A DNA stretch of 64,000 nt from Halalkaliarchaeum desulfuricum (GCF_002952775.1 NZ_CP025066.1:1116001-1180000); one strand, 5' to 3'. Numbered from the stretch's first letter, positions 25,869-34,878 are shown. The notes: generated by a model not told the origin, from the letters alone. A program made the numbers and translations.

Positions 25869-27152
25869 ATGGAACGGTACGATCTCCTCTACAGGCTCTA
25901 CGACGAGTTCGACACCGAGACGCTCCGAGAGTACCAGGACTTCGTCGACCTGTTCCCGCCTGTCGACTCCCGGGTCGCACTCGACCACTGGCAGGACGCA
26001 AACGACGAACTCGACCGCCGGAAAGAAGAGATCCGGACCGCGTTCCCCACCGGCGGCGTGTTCGCGGAGGTGGCCGCCAGGGCCGACCGGGAGTCGGCGT
26101 TCACCGCGCTGGATCTCCTCAACACCTACGATCGGGCCCTGAACGCGCTGGTACTCGACGTCGACGAAACGCTCCGATCCGCGGGGGGAACCGACAACGA
26201 GATCCCGCGCGACACGCTGCACGTGTTGACAGAGTTCCACGAAGCGGGGGTGCCGATCGTCATCTGCACCGGTCAGACCCTCGAGAACGTAAAGGGGTTC
26301 ATGATCCAGGGGCTGGGCAACGAGATCGTCCACTCCGGGAGGATGAGCATCGTCTACGAGGCCGGGACCGGCGTGTTTACGCCCGGCCACGGCTCCCGGA
26401 CGAAACAGCTCCTGTACGAGGATCTCGACGAGGGGGTTCGCTCCGTCTTCGACGAGATCCGCTCCAGGGTGTTGCCGGACGCGCCCGAGCAGATCCGCCG
26501 CGGGTGTCACCTCCAGGGCAACGAGTTCAACGTCACGCTCAAACCCAACTTCGAGACCGGAAGTTCCCGCGCCGAGGCCGTGATCGACTCGGGGCTCGTG
26601 TACCTGCTCGATCTGCTCGGGGAGGCAGTCGCCGGACGCGTCGACGACGACGGCGACGTGGATCGAACCCACTCCACCGAGGAGTTCGACCTCGAGGTGG
26701 GCCCAGCGTGGGCCCGGGCGTTCTACGCCGCCGTCGACCCGGAGATCCGCGACGTGCTGGAAACCGAAGGGGAAACCGCCCCGATCGGAGCCGACGACGT
26801 CCCCGACCCCGTGCGGGCGCTCTTCGAACGGATCGACGTCGCCTACTACCACGCAGACGCCGCCGAGATCGGCTCGCTGGAACTCAACAAGGTCGCCGGG
26901 GTCGAAGCCGCCCTCGACGTGCTCGATATCGAGGACCCGTTCGTGCTTGTCATGGGCGACAGCAAGTCCGATCTACGGGTGATGCGATGGGCGGAAGAAC
27001 ACGACACCGGAATCGCGGCTGCACCCGCACACGCCTCCACAGACGTACTCGAACACGTCATGGACACCGACGACCTGGTGTTCGAACGGGGACAGTCCGC
27101 ATCGCTTTTGCGCACCGCCTTCGTGATGAACCTGCTTGCCCGGATCGAGTGA
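25869..27152 (+). CDS. HAD-superfamily hydrolase (haloarchaeal)
   Basis: This 427-residue protein has a helical N-terminal region (1-90), then the HAD nucleophile motif DVDETL (97-102, where the first Asp attacks phosphate). Motif II is the Thr in ICTGQT, and motif IV is MGDSKSDLRVM (about 362-372). The size of the cap between motifs suggests a Cof/sucrose-phosphatase-like type IIB phosphatase. Substrates of such large haloarchaeal HAD proteins are not known to me. It follows the YyaL gene by 48 bases in the same direction and may be cotranscribed. Confidence 0.85.
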   Translation: MERYDLLYRLYDEFDTETLREYQDFVDLFPPVDSRVALDHWQDANDELDRRKEEIRTAFPTGGVFAEVAARADRESAFTALDLLNTYDRALNALVLDVDETLRSAGGTDNEIPRDTLHVLTEFHEAGVPIVICTGQTLENVKGFMIQGLGNEIVHSGRMSIVYEAGTGVFTPGHGSRTKQLLYEDLDEGVRSVFDEIRSRVLPDAPEQIRRGCHLQGNEFNVTLKPNFETGSSRAEAVIDSGLVYLLDLLGEAVAGRVDDDGDVDRTHSTEEFDLEVGPAWARAFYAAVDPEIRDVLETEGETAPIGADDVPDPVRALFERIDVAYYHADAAEIGSLELNKVAGVEAALDVLDIEDPFVLVMGDSKSDLRVMRWAEEHDTGIAAAPAHASTDVLEHVMDTDDLVFERGQSASLLRTAFVMNLLARIE

Positions 27153-27237
27153 AATACGCAGACTGAGTCGGGTCGGCAGCCGTCGTTCGTGTCCCTGACA
27201 GAACACTTATGCCGAAGCAACCCCCCAATATAGGGTA

Positions 27238-27831
27238 GTGCCCGGGTCGTCCAGCGATGCGAAGGGGGGGGAGCTACTCCAGCGGGACGAGCCCCAACGC
27301 CGGGAAACACAGGACGTCTACGAGGTCCTGCGCAACGAGCGACGCAGATACGCCCTCCACGCGCTGTCCGTCGCCGACGGACCCGTTGCAGTCGGCGATC
27401 TCGCGGACCGGGTGGCAGCGTGGGAACACGACACCACCGTGGCGGAGGTGACCGAACGCGAACGGCATCGGGTGTACACCTCCCTGCAGCAGGTTCACAT
27501 CCCGCGACTCGACGAGGCCGGTCTCGTGCGGTTCGACGAGGATAGAGGGATCGTCGATCCCTCACCGGAGATCGAGACGTACGACGTCTACCTCGACGTC
27601 GTCGGCGCAGAGGAGATATCCTGGAGCGGCTACTACCTCGGGCTGTCGCTGGTCACGCTTGCGGTGTTCGGGCTGGTGGCCCTCGAACTGTACCCGTTCA
27701 CGTTGCTCCCGGTCGAAGCCTGGATCGCTGGCGTCGTCGTCGGATTCATGGGATCGGCGGTGATCCACGTGTGGTCGGTCCGGCGAACTACCGGCGGGTT
27801 TGCAGGTTCCCCCGACGTCGATGACACCTAA
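27238..27831 (+). CDS. Membrane-anchored DUF7344-type winged-helix protein
   Basis: This 197-residue protein has a winged-helix domain with the family hallmarks VLRNERRRYALHAL (about 31-44), AAWEHDT, RHRVYTSLQQVHIPRLDEAG and ISWSGYYLGL. Two transmembrane helices follow (about 135-155 and 160-182). It is one of four paralogues in this window (also at 32479, 54001 and 54670). Proteins of this kind are predicted membrane-tethered transcription regulators. Translation seems to start at GTG 27238; a TTATG element near 27206-27212 could be its promoter. It faces the surface-protein gene cluster that follows on the other strand. Confidence 0.8.
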   Translation: MPGSSSDAKGGELLQRDEPQRRETQDVYEVLRNERRRYALHALSVADGPVAVGDLADRVAAWEHDTTVAEVTERERHRVYTSLQQVHIPRLDEAGLVRFDEDRGIVDPSPEIETYDVYLDVVGAEEISWSGYYLGLSLVTLAVFGLVALELYPFTLLPVEAWIAGVVVGFMGSAVIHVWSVRRTTGGFAGSPDVDDT

Positions 27832-27834
27832 CGG

Positions 27835-29145
27835 CTAGGATGCCCCGTCAGAACGCCCGTCTTCACCGGAACTACCGTTTCCGTCGGCGGGCCCGGGGAC
27901 GTGGCCGTCTCTCGATACTGTTCCGTTCTCTCCATCCCCAGCCGGAGCGTCGTCCTCCGGTTCGGGCTCGGAGGCGGACGTAGCGACGCTTTCCTCTGAT
28001 TCGAATACGTCGTCAGTCGTCGAATCACCGCCGCTATCCTGCGGCAAAACTGACTCGTCGCTGCCGTCGCGATCCCGCCCGGGATCGGGACCCGCTGGCG
28101 GTTCGTACGTGTACACGTACTCGTCGGTGATCACGAAGAACGCGTTCCGTTCGGGATCTTCGACGACTCCCGCGGAGTTGTCGATCGCGAAGTCGACGAG
28201 ATCCTGTAGCGACGCGGCGCGGGCCGTCGGCCGCCGGAGCGCTTCCTCGGGCAGCGAGATCCGGGTCACCCACTCGTCGAACTCGGATCTGTCGTCTCGG
28301 AACGCGAGCCAGTCGCGCTCGGCGTCGTCGACCGCGAACCGCCCGGTGTGGCGCCCCGCAGCGACGCCTGCCGCGCCAACGAGGCCCAAAAGCAGGAGAA
28401 TCGGCGCGATGACGCCTCCAAGAACTCCCGGCTCGACCGGTTCGGAGACGGGTTCGGTTCGCTCGAACACCTCACTCTGGGGCCCGGGGTCGTCGACGCT
28501 GTAGGTCGTTCCGTCCAGTTCGAGCGGTAGCTCGTAGGTCAGTTCGGCTGCCTCCCGATCGCCGTCGAAGGTCCCCTCGATCGTCACCGTCGTCTCGACG
28601 AACAGTTCGAGCGTCCCCGGATCCGCACCGATCTCGTCGCGGATCTGCCCGATCCGCTCGTCGAGTGCAGTGGTGTTGATCGAGAACGACGTCTCGACCG
28701 TTCCGTCCGGATCCATCCCGTCGGTCGACGCCGTATCCAGCGCGTCAGTTTCCGACCAGTAAACCGTCTCAGTCTCCTGGTCTACCGACCTCGCGACGAG
28801 CGTGCTCTCGGCGTCGATCGAGACGTCCGACGCCTCGGTTGCGGTGTAGCCCACTTCGAAGACGCCAGAGAGAGTCGGCGCGATCGCGCCGAAGTAGGTG
28901 GTCCGATCCTCGAGTTCGGTTCCGACAGGGAACACGGTGTTGTCCTCCGTGACTGTCGCGCTGTGGCTCCACTCCGCGTCGACGCTCCAGGAGGAGATCA
29001 CCTCGGACGTGGTCTCCTCGGGCGGATCGACGTACGCACCGTAAGCGAACCATCCCCCGGCGAGCGCCAAAAGCAAGAATACGGCAAGCAGGACGCCCCA
29101 GTTGGAATCGACGAACGCACGGATCCGGAGGGTGCGTTCGTTCAT
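27835..29145 (-). CDS. DUF5305 membrane protein
   Basis: This 436-residue protein has an N-terminal helix (about 16-37), a 200-residue extracellular beta-rich domain (WSVDAEWSHSATV to the TIEGTF region) and a second helix (about 243-265). A cytoplasmic region with a beta domain (DEYVYTYEPP) and a long Ser/Asp/Gly-rich tail follows. This is the DUF5305 layout found near signal peptidase and DUF1102 surface-protein genes in haloarchaea. It is the last gene of a minus-strand set (31914 to 27835) that also holds the rhomboid and the CARDB/DUF1102 protein. A partner role in assembly of surface structures is an inference. Confidence 0.8.
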   Translation of the reverse strand: MNERTLRIRAFVDSNWGVLLAVFLLLALAGGWFAYGAYVDPPEETTSEVISSWSVDAEWSHSATVTEDNTVFPVGTELEDRTTYFGAIAPTLSGVFEVGYTATEASDVSIDAESTLVARSVDQETETVYWSETDALDTASTDGMDPDGTVETSFSINTTALDERIGQIRDEIGADPGTLELFVETTVTIEGTFDGDREAAELTYELPLELDGTTYSVDDPGPQSEVFERTEPVSEPVEPGVLGGVIAPILLLLGLVGAAGVAAGRHTGRFAVDDAERDWLAFRDDRSEFDEWVTRISLPEEALRRPTARAASLQDLVDFAIDNSAGVVEDPERNAFFVITDEYVYTYEPPAGPDPGRDRDGSDESVLPQDSGGDSTTDDVFESEESVATSASEPEPEDDAPAGDGENGTVSRDGHVPGPADGNGSSGEDGRSDGAS

Positions 29146-29347
29146 GGCGGCGTTCCTCCGCGACTCGTTCGATCACTCTTGTGTCGCTTTCGACCACGAG
29201 ATCTACCTCGGCTCGGTTCGCGAGAACTCGGTCGACGCCACCCGTTGCTGGCGGCTCTCTCCCCCCGCATGCCCCGACGACGTGACATTGTTGTTACTTT
29301 TGCACCGTTTGCCGGTCGCCGTCTTATAGTTTCGGTCGATGGGGTGC

Positions 29348-30247
29348 TCACTCGGCGTCCCCGTGGGAGGTCTCTGCCAGCACGTGAGTCACCTCGCCCA
29401 CGTACGTCGCGACGAACGCGACCGCGAATCCCAGGAAATGGACGTAGAGGTTGACGACGCGATTGGCTGCGACGAGCTCCGAGGGGAACCCGACCAGAGG
29501 GTAGCCGACGAGCAGAATTACACCGACGACGGGGAGTTCGACGTATCCGAACGGCCGTACTGGACGTGCCGGGGAGCCGAACGTCTTTCGGGCGCGACGC
29601 TCCCGGACGAAGATGTAGCCGCCATACACGACGGCCAGAACACCCGAGACGACCGCGATCGCCACCGTCGCGTCCGACCGCGGGAGAACGATTCCGCTGA
29701 TGATCCCGACAACGAGGAAAAACAGCACCGGGAGGTCTCGCGAGCGCAGGTCCGAGACGAATAGCGGACGGACGTAGTTGTACAGCGCGACCGGAAGGAT
29801 GCCGAAAAACGCCATGATGAGCCCGGAGCTGCCGTACCCGATCGCGGCCCGTGGGAAAGCGAGGTTCAGTCCCGACAGCACGAACGGCCCCGCCAGCCAC
29901 ACCGTGGCGAACATCGTCCAGAACAGTCTGCGACGGCTTGCCAAGACCGATAGTAGATAGGTCGTCGGCACGACGAGCGCGTACCCGAGCATGTTCGCGA
30001 GGAGGTGATCGCTGCGGAGGTGAACGAAGTGAGAGACGTACGCAGTGATCACCGTCGGATCGGTGTAGGCGAACGTCAGTGCACGCTTCGTCTCCTCCGG
30101 AAGCAGAAAGGTTCCCGCGATCAACACAGGAAACACCGCAAGCACCACAAGTTCGCGGGGACGAACGAGCGTCCACAGCGCCGTCGAGAACGGAGGCAGT
30201 TCGCCGTCATCAACGCGCAAATCCTCCGATTCGCGTGTACCGTTCAT
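29348..30247 (-). CDS. Rhomboid family intramembrane serine protease
   Basis: This 299-residue polytopic protein has all the catalytic marks of a rhomboid. His76 and His81 with Asn85 lie in SHFVHLRSDHLLANMLGY (oxyanion-side loop and TM2), the catalytic Ser141 is in G-S-S-G-L-I-M-A-F-F-G, and His270 is in LYVHFLGFAVAF. A long segment between TM4 and TM6 (about 150-260) is larger than in GlpG. It is only 10 bases downstream of the DUF1102/CARDB gene, whose product has a single C-terminal membrane anchor and so is a natural candidate substrate. Rhomboids cleave such anchors within the membrane. Confidence 0.85.
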   Translation of the reverse strand: MNGTRESEDLRVDDGELPPFSTALWTLVRPRELVVLAVFPVLIAGTFLLPEETKRALTFAYTDPTVITAYVSHFVHLRSDHLLANMLGYALVVPTTYLLSVLASRRRLFWTMFATVWLAGPFVLSGLNLAFPRAAIGYGSSGLIMAFFGILPVALYNYVRPLFVSDLRSRDLPVLFFLVVGIISGIVLPRSDATVAIAVVSGVLAVVYGGYIFVRERRARKTFGSPARPVRPFGYVELPVVGVILLVGYPLVGFPSELVAANRVVNLYVHFLGFAVAFVATYVGEVTHVLAETSHGDAE

Positions 30248-30258
30248 GAATTAGAGCG

Positions 30259-31914
30259 TCATCTCCGCGGCATCCGCCTGACGAGATATGTCGTTGCCAG
30301 GACGATGGCGAGGAACAAAACGAGCCCGACGGTCCGCTCGAGATCGAGCCCGGCGGGCTCCTCGATCCAGTCGAACGGCTCGTCGATCTCGGCCGGGGTG
30401 TCCTCGGGTTCGGGCGTCTCTGCCGGCGGTTCCTCGGGGGCGGGCGTCTCGGCCGGCGGTTCCTCGGTTTCCGGCGGCTCCTCTGTCGGCGGAGCCTCGA
30501 CGGTGACGTTTCCGACCACCTCCCCATCGACGGTGATCTCGTAAACGCCCGGCTCGTCGAACGGGTGGTCGAACGTGACGGTCGTCCACTCACCGGCCGG
30601 TACAGTGACCGTCGGCGTCGCGATCACCGTTCCGTTCGCCTCCAGGGTGAGCTGGACGTCTCCCCCGGCGAGGCCGTCGTTTGCGAGCGTCACGGTGATC
30701 GTCGTCGGTTCGTCGACCGCGACGGTCGATGGCTCGAGGGTCGTCTCCTCGACGCGCAGGACCGGGGCGTCGACGCCGACCGCGTACACCGGGAACCCAT
30801 CCGAGTCGGTCCGGAGGAGCACACCCTCGTCTGTCGTTTCCACGACCTCCGTTTCGAGGGGGGTCCAGCTCTCGTTTGCCGGATCGAAGCCGTACAGCCG
30901 GATCGACTCCGGATCGAGTTCGGCGATCGGACCGGGATCGCGTACCGTTCCGGGCGTCTCGATGCCGGGCGTCGCGAGCCGTTCCGACGACACGAAGACG
31001 TCGTAACTGCGGTCCGTCACCTCCGTCGCATCCCCGACCCTCGGCTCGTACTCGGCGGTGAAGTAGCCGAGCGGGGCGGCGCCGGTTTCGGTCGGATCGA
31101 GCGCGGACCGGTCGGAGAAGGGGATGGGGCTCCCCTCGAGACGGACGTCGACGGTGTCGTCGAACGTCATCGTGAACGACACCGACTCGAGCGTGACTCC
31201 GTCGGCAATCTTCACCGAGCAGGCGTCGATACGGGTCTCCTCTCCACCCATGGCGTTGTACACCGTCCCCTCACACACGTTGGGTTCCGGCGAGGAGAAG
31301 GCGAAACGAGTCCGGGTCGTTGTCACGGTCTTTTCCTCCATCTCCGTCTCTGTGGGGAACTTGGCGTAGATCGTGAAGTTGCTCGCCACCAGGCCCGGCT
31401 CTACGCCGGTAGAGTCGACAGACAGGCCGATCGATGCTGTCTCGTTCGGTTCCAGCGTGAGGTTCGCGTTCTCGCCTTCGATCGGGTCGCCGTCGCTGGT
31501 GAAGGTGAGTATTTCACTTTCCGCGACGTCGGTGTCCGGATCGTCGCCGTGCTCGATCCACACCTTCACCGGCGTTTCATTCTGAATCGTCGACGCGTTG
31601 TACGTCACCGTGAACACGTCGTGTATCGTCGTCCCCGCTTCCACGTTGACGCCCCGCTCCCCATCGATGTTCGGGTTGGAAGCGCCGATGGCGATTTCGA
31701 TCTCGTCGTCCTCGTTTAAGTAGGCGTACTTGCCATTCGGACCATCGTGCGGTTCGAGCTCCAGATGTCCGGTCGCGTCGACCTCGTCGTCCGGGCCGAT
31801 CACGTCGATCCCGTCCTCGAACGTGAGCCCGTCAATCGGGGCGCCGGCTGTCGCCACTATCACGAGGCCGCTGGCGAGCACAGCCGCGAGGAGCAAGAAC
31901 TGCGTCCGGTCCAT
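30259..31914 (-). CDS. Exported DUF1102/CARDB protein with Pro/Glu stalk and C-terminal anchor
   Basis: The 551-residue protein starts at ATG 31914 with an N-terminal hydrophobic signal (about 4-24). A DUF1102-like domain follows (marks: LEPHDGPNGKYAYLNEDDE and GTTIHDVFTVTYN, about 45-130). Residues 150-370 are beta-rich. A CARDB-type Ig domain is seen around 385-475 (VDEPTTITVTLANDG). A Pro-Glu-Thr repeat stalk (about 478-522) leads to one membrane helix (about 527-546) and a short Arg tail. The layout is that of a surface protein held by a C-terminal tripartite-like anchor. No PGF motif for archaeosortase is present. The adjacent rhomboid may release or process it. Confidence 0.8.
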   Translation of the reverse strand: MDRTQFLLLAAVLASGLVIVATAGAPIDGLTFEDGIDVIGPDDEVDATGHLELEPHDGPNGKYAYLNEDDEIEIAIGASNPNIDGERGVNVEAGTTIHDVFTVTYNASTIQNETPVKVWIEHGDDPDTDVAESEILTFTSDGDPIEGENANLTLEPNETASIGLSVDSTGVEPGLVASNFTIYAKFPTETEMEEKTVTTTRTRFAFSSPEPNVCEGTVYNAMGGEETRIDACSVKIADGVTLESVSFTMTFDDTVDVRLEGSPIPFSDRSALDPTETGAAPLGYFTAEYEPRVGDATEVTDRSYDVFVSSERLATPGIETPGTVRDPGPIAELDPESIRLYGFDPANESWTPLETEVVETTDEGVLLRTDSDGFPVYAVGVDAPVLRVEETTLEPSTVAVDEPTTITVTLANDGLAGGDVQLTLEANGTVIATPTVTVPAGEWTTVTFDHPFDEPGVYEITVDGEVVGNVTVEAPPTEEPPETEEPPAETPAPEEPPAETPEPEDTPAEIDEPFDWIEEPAGLDLERTVGLVLFLAIVLATTYLVRRMPRR

Positions 31915-32478
31915 CGTTTGATACTTTTGTCCTCGGGTTCGCGTCCGTCTCGTCGGTCGCCGCCGACCAGCTCCGCCGTCGATCGGTCCCCCACCGGGGT
32001 TTCCCCAGCACCCACCACCAGGCGTCCGTAACGCAAACACCGCTTCCGGTTGCACATAGTGACCGTGTATATAAGGTATTGATCCGTTTGAAGCGGCGCC
32101 ACAGGACAGTTTTTTGGTTCGATGACGCTCAGGGGGTCCCTGAGACGTTTTACGCCCGCCGAAGTGTCACCACGAGACAGCCCAGATCGATCGTCAGCCG
32201 GGCGATCATCGGCGCGACACACGATCGTCGCGAGAACGGTTAGAGCACGGTTGAAATTCCCGATACGGACGGAGCGGGGGAGGGACGCCAGAAATCGGGT
32301 GGTTCGGCCGGCCGCTAATCGTCGATTAAACGCGAGAATCAATCGACATAGCTCCGAGTACAGGATCCCGACAGGAGATAGACGTCTGACACCAACTCTC
32401 AAGAGCCGCCTGAACGGGGGTGGAAGGTAGAACGGTCGTTTATCTTTAAGAGTATTCGCAGCAACAGATATAGTTGAG
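31915..32478. promoter_or_regulatory. Divergent promoter region with palindromes
   Basis: This 564-base gap separates the minus-strand surface-protein set from the plus-strand DUF7344/DUF1102 pair, and no coding ORF is visible in it. It holds a TATATAA element near 32067-32076 usable on the minus strand. It also holds CTCAGGG-GGT-CCCTGAG (32128-32144), TAATCG-T-CGATTA (32316-32328) and a TTTAAG element (32444-32450) for the plus-strand gene. The palindromes are candidate operators, possibly for the adjacent winged-helix proteins. Confidence 0.5.
32128..32144. promoter_or_regulatory. Perfect 7-bp inverted repeat (candidate operator)
   Basis: CTCAGGG and CCCTGAG are separated by GGT in the divergent intergenic region. 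No T-run follows, so an operator is more likely than a terminator. Confidence 0.4.
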
Positions 32479-33069
32479 ATGGGTGTCGCGTCAGCCACTG
32501 GCCGCGGGGGGACCGGCCGAGTTACGGAAAACGAGTTGTTCGAGGTGTTAGCCAACCGGCGGCGCCGGTACGCGTTGCACGCGCTCAAACGCGACGCGGA
32601 GGGCGCAGACGGGCAGGTCGACCTGGGGACGCTGGCCGAGCAGGTCGCCGCCTGGGAGAACGAGGTAGATCCTGGGGAGGTGTCCTACGACGAGCGAAAG
32701 CGGGTATACACTGCCTTACAGCAATCCCACCTCCCGAAAATGGACGAGGTGGGGATCGTCTCGTTCAACAAGGACCGAGGGGTGGTCGAGCCGACGCCCG
32801 CGATGGACGACGTCGAGATCTATATGGACGTCATCCACGGGAACGAGATCCCATGGAGCGAGTACTACCTCGGTCTCTCGGTGGTGTCGGCGGCGCTGTA
32901 CGCCGCCGTCTGGATTGGGGTGTACCCGTTCACGCTGTTGCCCGACCTCTCGTGGGGCGTGTTCATCGTAGTCGCGTTCCTGGTGTCATCGCTCGCACAC
33001 CGGTACTACACCTCCGAGATGCGGCTGGGGACGGGCGAGATGCCGCCGGAGATGGAACGCGAGAGGTGA
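32479..33069 (+). CDS. Membrane-anchored DUF7344-type winged-helix protein
   Basis: This 196-residue paralogue of the gene at 27238 shares VLANRRRRYALHAL (about 16-29), AAWENEVDPGEVSYDERKR, YTALQQSHLPKMDEVG and IPWSEYYLGL, then two C-terminal transmembrane helices (about 133-170). It is six bases upstream of the DUF1102-like gene and so is cotranscribed with it. That places a putative membrane-tethered regulator at the head of a surface-protein operon. A TTTAAG element about 30 bases before the ATG is the likely promoter. Confidence 0.82.
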   Translation: MGVASATGRGGTGRVTENELFEVLANRRRRYALHALKRDAEGADGQVDLGTLAEQVAAWENEVDPGEVSYDERKRVYTALQQSHLPKMDEVGIVSFNKDRGVVEPTPAMDDVEIYMDVIHGNEIPWSEYYLGLSVVSAALYAAVWIGVYPFTLLPDLSWGVFIVVAFLVSSLAHRYYTSEMRLGTGEMPPEMERER

Positions 33070-33075
33070 TCAGCC

Positions 33076-33819
33076 ATGAGCCCACTCACGCGGTTGAGCG
33101 TCCTGTTTGCGGTACTGGGGATCCTGCTGCTGGTCGCCGGGACCGGCGGCTTCTCGGCGATGACTGCCGATCGAGGCGTCGACGTGAGTGTGGTTCCAGA
33201 CGACGAGGCGTACGTGGGGATCGAAAAGGTAGGCGACCAAGTGTACGAGGACGACCGGATTCACCTGTTGACGATCACCAACCAGTTCGCGAGCGAGATG
33301 GACGAACTCTCGGTGACTGTCGACGGCGAGAGTGATGTAATTGTCACCGGTTTAGTGAAACCGGGGGAAACGTCTCTCAGTCCAGGTGAGCGTACTAACG
33401 TGACGGCAGAGTGTACGAGGACAACCGAGCGGGGTTCAGTCGAACTCGACATCACCGGCGAGGCAGGAGCCGCGAGTTTTGATATCACCCGGGAGATCGA
33501 CGTCGACTGCGGTCCGACCACCGATACTGAATCGGAGACACTCGAGAACGTGAACACGACTGGTGACGGAACTGGAAACCTGACCGTTACATTCCTCGGT
33601 TTCGGACAGGTCGAGTTCTCCGACGATATCGACGGCGAGTACAACGTGACCGTTACGATGCACAGCGGTACTGAGGAAGACGTGACCGTGGACCTCTCCG
33701 ACAGCGACAATAAAATTGACCGCGAGTGGGGCGGAAAGATCGCGAGCATCACTGTAGACGAACAGACCGTGGATAACCCGCTCGGAAACGGAGCCCCCGG
33801 AAACCGATCCGATAACTAA
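33076..33819 (+). CDS. Exported DUF1102-like protein
   Basis: This 247-residue protein has an N-terminal hydrophobic signal (about 5-28) ending in TGGFSAMTADRGVDVSVVPDD. That is the typical DUF1102 opening, followed by EAYVGIEK and a beta-sandwich of alternating Thr/Val strands (to about 210). The end is Gly/Asn-rich with no C-terminal anchor. DUF1102 proteins have been linked to TasA/camelysin-like filament subunits in archaea, so this may be a secreted fibre subunit. It is coupled to the upstream DUF7344 gene with a six-base gap. Confidence 0.75.
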   Translation: MSPLTRLSVLFAVLGILLLVAGTGGFSAMTADRGVDVSVVPDDEAYVGIEKVGDQVYEDDRIHLLTITNQFASEMDELSVTVDGESDVIVTGLVKPGETSLSPGERTNVTAECTRTTERGSVELDITGEAGAASFDITREIDVDCGPTTDTESETLENVNTTGDGTGNLTVTFLGFGQVEFSDDIDGEYNVTVTMHSGTEEDVTVDLSDSDNKIDREWGGKIASITVDEQTVDNPLGNGAPGNRSDN

Positions 33820-33834
33820 GGTATTCGTCTTCGG

Positions 33835-34091
33835 CCGGCGCCTGAAGTTACACATTATCTGACGCCCGAACGAACTGTTCAACTAATAAATTTTTAGATA
33901 GAAAGGAACATTTATACAGTACCTACATAGTTGGGAAAATAGATGACATAGCAAACTTCGACAGGCGGTGCGAACGACCTGGGGACTTGCTCCGACACGT
34001 AAGTCGAGGACGGGCGTAACCGCACATCCGCCAGTCGTTGAGGACTGAAAGAAATCATACCAGTCGGGTAGCGACCGAGCGCTATACAACG
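33835..34091 (+). other. AT-rich segment and structured leader before the Tat-exported gene
   Basis: A low-GC pocket (about 33885-33955) contains ATTTATAC at 33910-33917. About 45 bases on, CGACAGGCGG (33959-33968) can pair with CCGCCAGTCG (34028-34037, nine of ten positions). Inside, TGCG (33969-33972) can pair with CGCA (34021-34024), and GACTT with AAGTC. The fold closes just before GTTGAGGACTGAAAGAAAT. It could be a structured 5' leader, a free-standing small RNA, or a relic of a mobile-element end. Confidence 0.35.
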
Positions 34092-34763
34092 ATGAGTGAC
34101 GACCATACCGATACAGACGGACAGTCGAATCGCACGCGAAGAGGACTCCTCCGGGGACTGGGGACGACCGCCGGTACCACGCTTTTGGCGGCCGGTCTCG
34201 CAAACCACATCGTCGGCTCGACGGCCGCCGTCGACGCCGAGGCCTCGGAGTTCACCGCCGCCGACACGCCCACCGTCGAGGACAACGACGGCGATGTGGA
34301 GAAGGTGTACGTGGCTCCAGTGATCGAGGTGGACTGGATGAACTTCTCCGAAGGGGTCGACGAGGTCGAGGTGACGCTGGAAGCGACTGTGGACGGTCAG
34401 ACAGACGAAATTTATGACGTAGTGTTGGAAGACATCGATGACGAATCGAGTGATGAGGTCGAGAGTACAGATACAAGTAGCACAGGCCAATTTTCGGATA
34501 CTAATAGTTGGTTCCAAATCACCTTTACCCAGCACGACATCACCGACGTCGACTCCGACATTACCGAGGACGACTTCAGCGACAATTCGCTCGATGCGGG
34601 CGACTCGAAGGTGACGACGGTGGATCTCGACCTCGTCGTCGACGTCCGGGGATACGAAAGCGAGAACGGAACCGTCTCGATCTCGGACTCCTTCGACGTC
34701 GAGGTCGAGAACCCCGACGGCGAGACGGAAGTCGACGGCGACGCCAACACCGACGCCGAATAG
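34092..34763 (+). CDS. Tat-exported beta-rich protein of unknown function
   Basis: This 223-residue protein starts at ATG 34092 and carries a twin-arginine signal (Arg16-Arg17, RRGLLRGLG, then TTLLAAGLA). Folded export and a probable cleavage near STAAVDAEA are implied. The mature part is very acidic and strand-rich. A central Ser/Asp/Thr stretch around 115-140 has lower GC and more A/T-ending codons than the rest (about 34410-34510), hinting at a recently changed segment. No cysteine for lipidation and no C-terminal anchor is seen. It is probably a soluble or surface-associated partner of the DUF1102 proteins upstream. Confidence 0.7.
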   Translation: MSDDHTDTDGQSNRTRRGLLRGLGTTAGTTLLAAGLANHIVGSTAAVDAEASEFTAADTPTVEDNDGDVEKVYVAPVIEVDWMNFSEGVDEVEVTLEATVDGQTDEIYDVVLEDIDDESSDEVESTDTSSTGQFSDTNSWFQITFTQHDITDVDSDITEDDFSDNSLDAGDSKVTTVDLDLVVDVRGYESENGTVSISDSFDVEVENPDGETEVDGDANTDAE

Positions 34764-34848
34764 GCCAGACGGGGCGATCGGCCCGGCTGCTGGGTCGGTT
34801 TCCGAAACGTGTCTATCGAGCGACGAGACTGCGGGCGCGGACCGGGTG

Positions 34849-34856
34849 TTTTAATT
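34849..34856 (+). promoter_or_regulatory. TATA element for the gene at 34879
   Basis: TTTTAATT is centred about 26-27 bases before ATG 34879, as expected for a leaderless transcript. Confidence 0.55.
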
Positions 34857-34878
34857 CGCCGCGGCTACTAGCATACAT

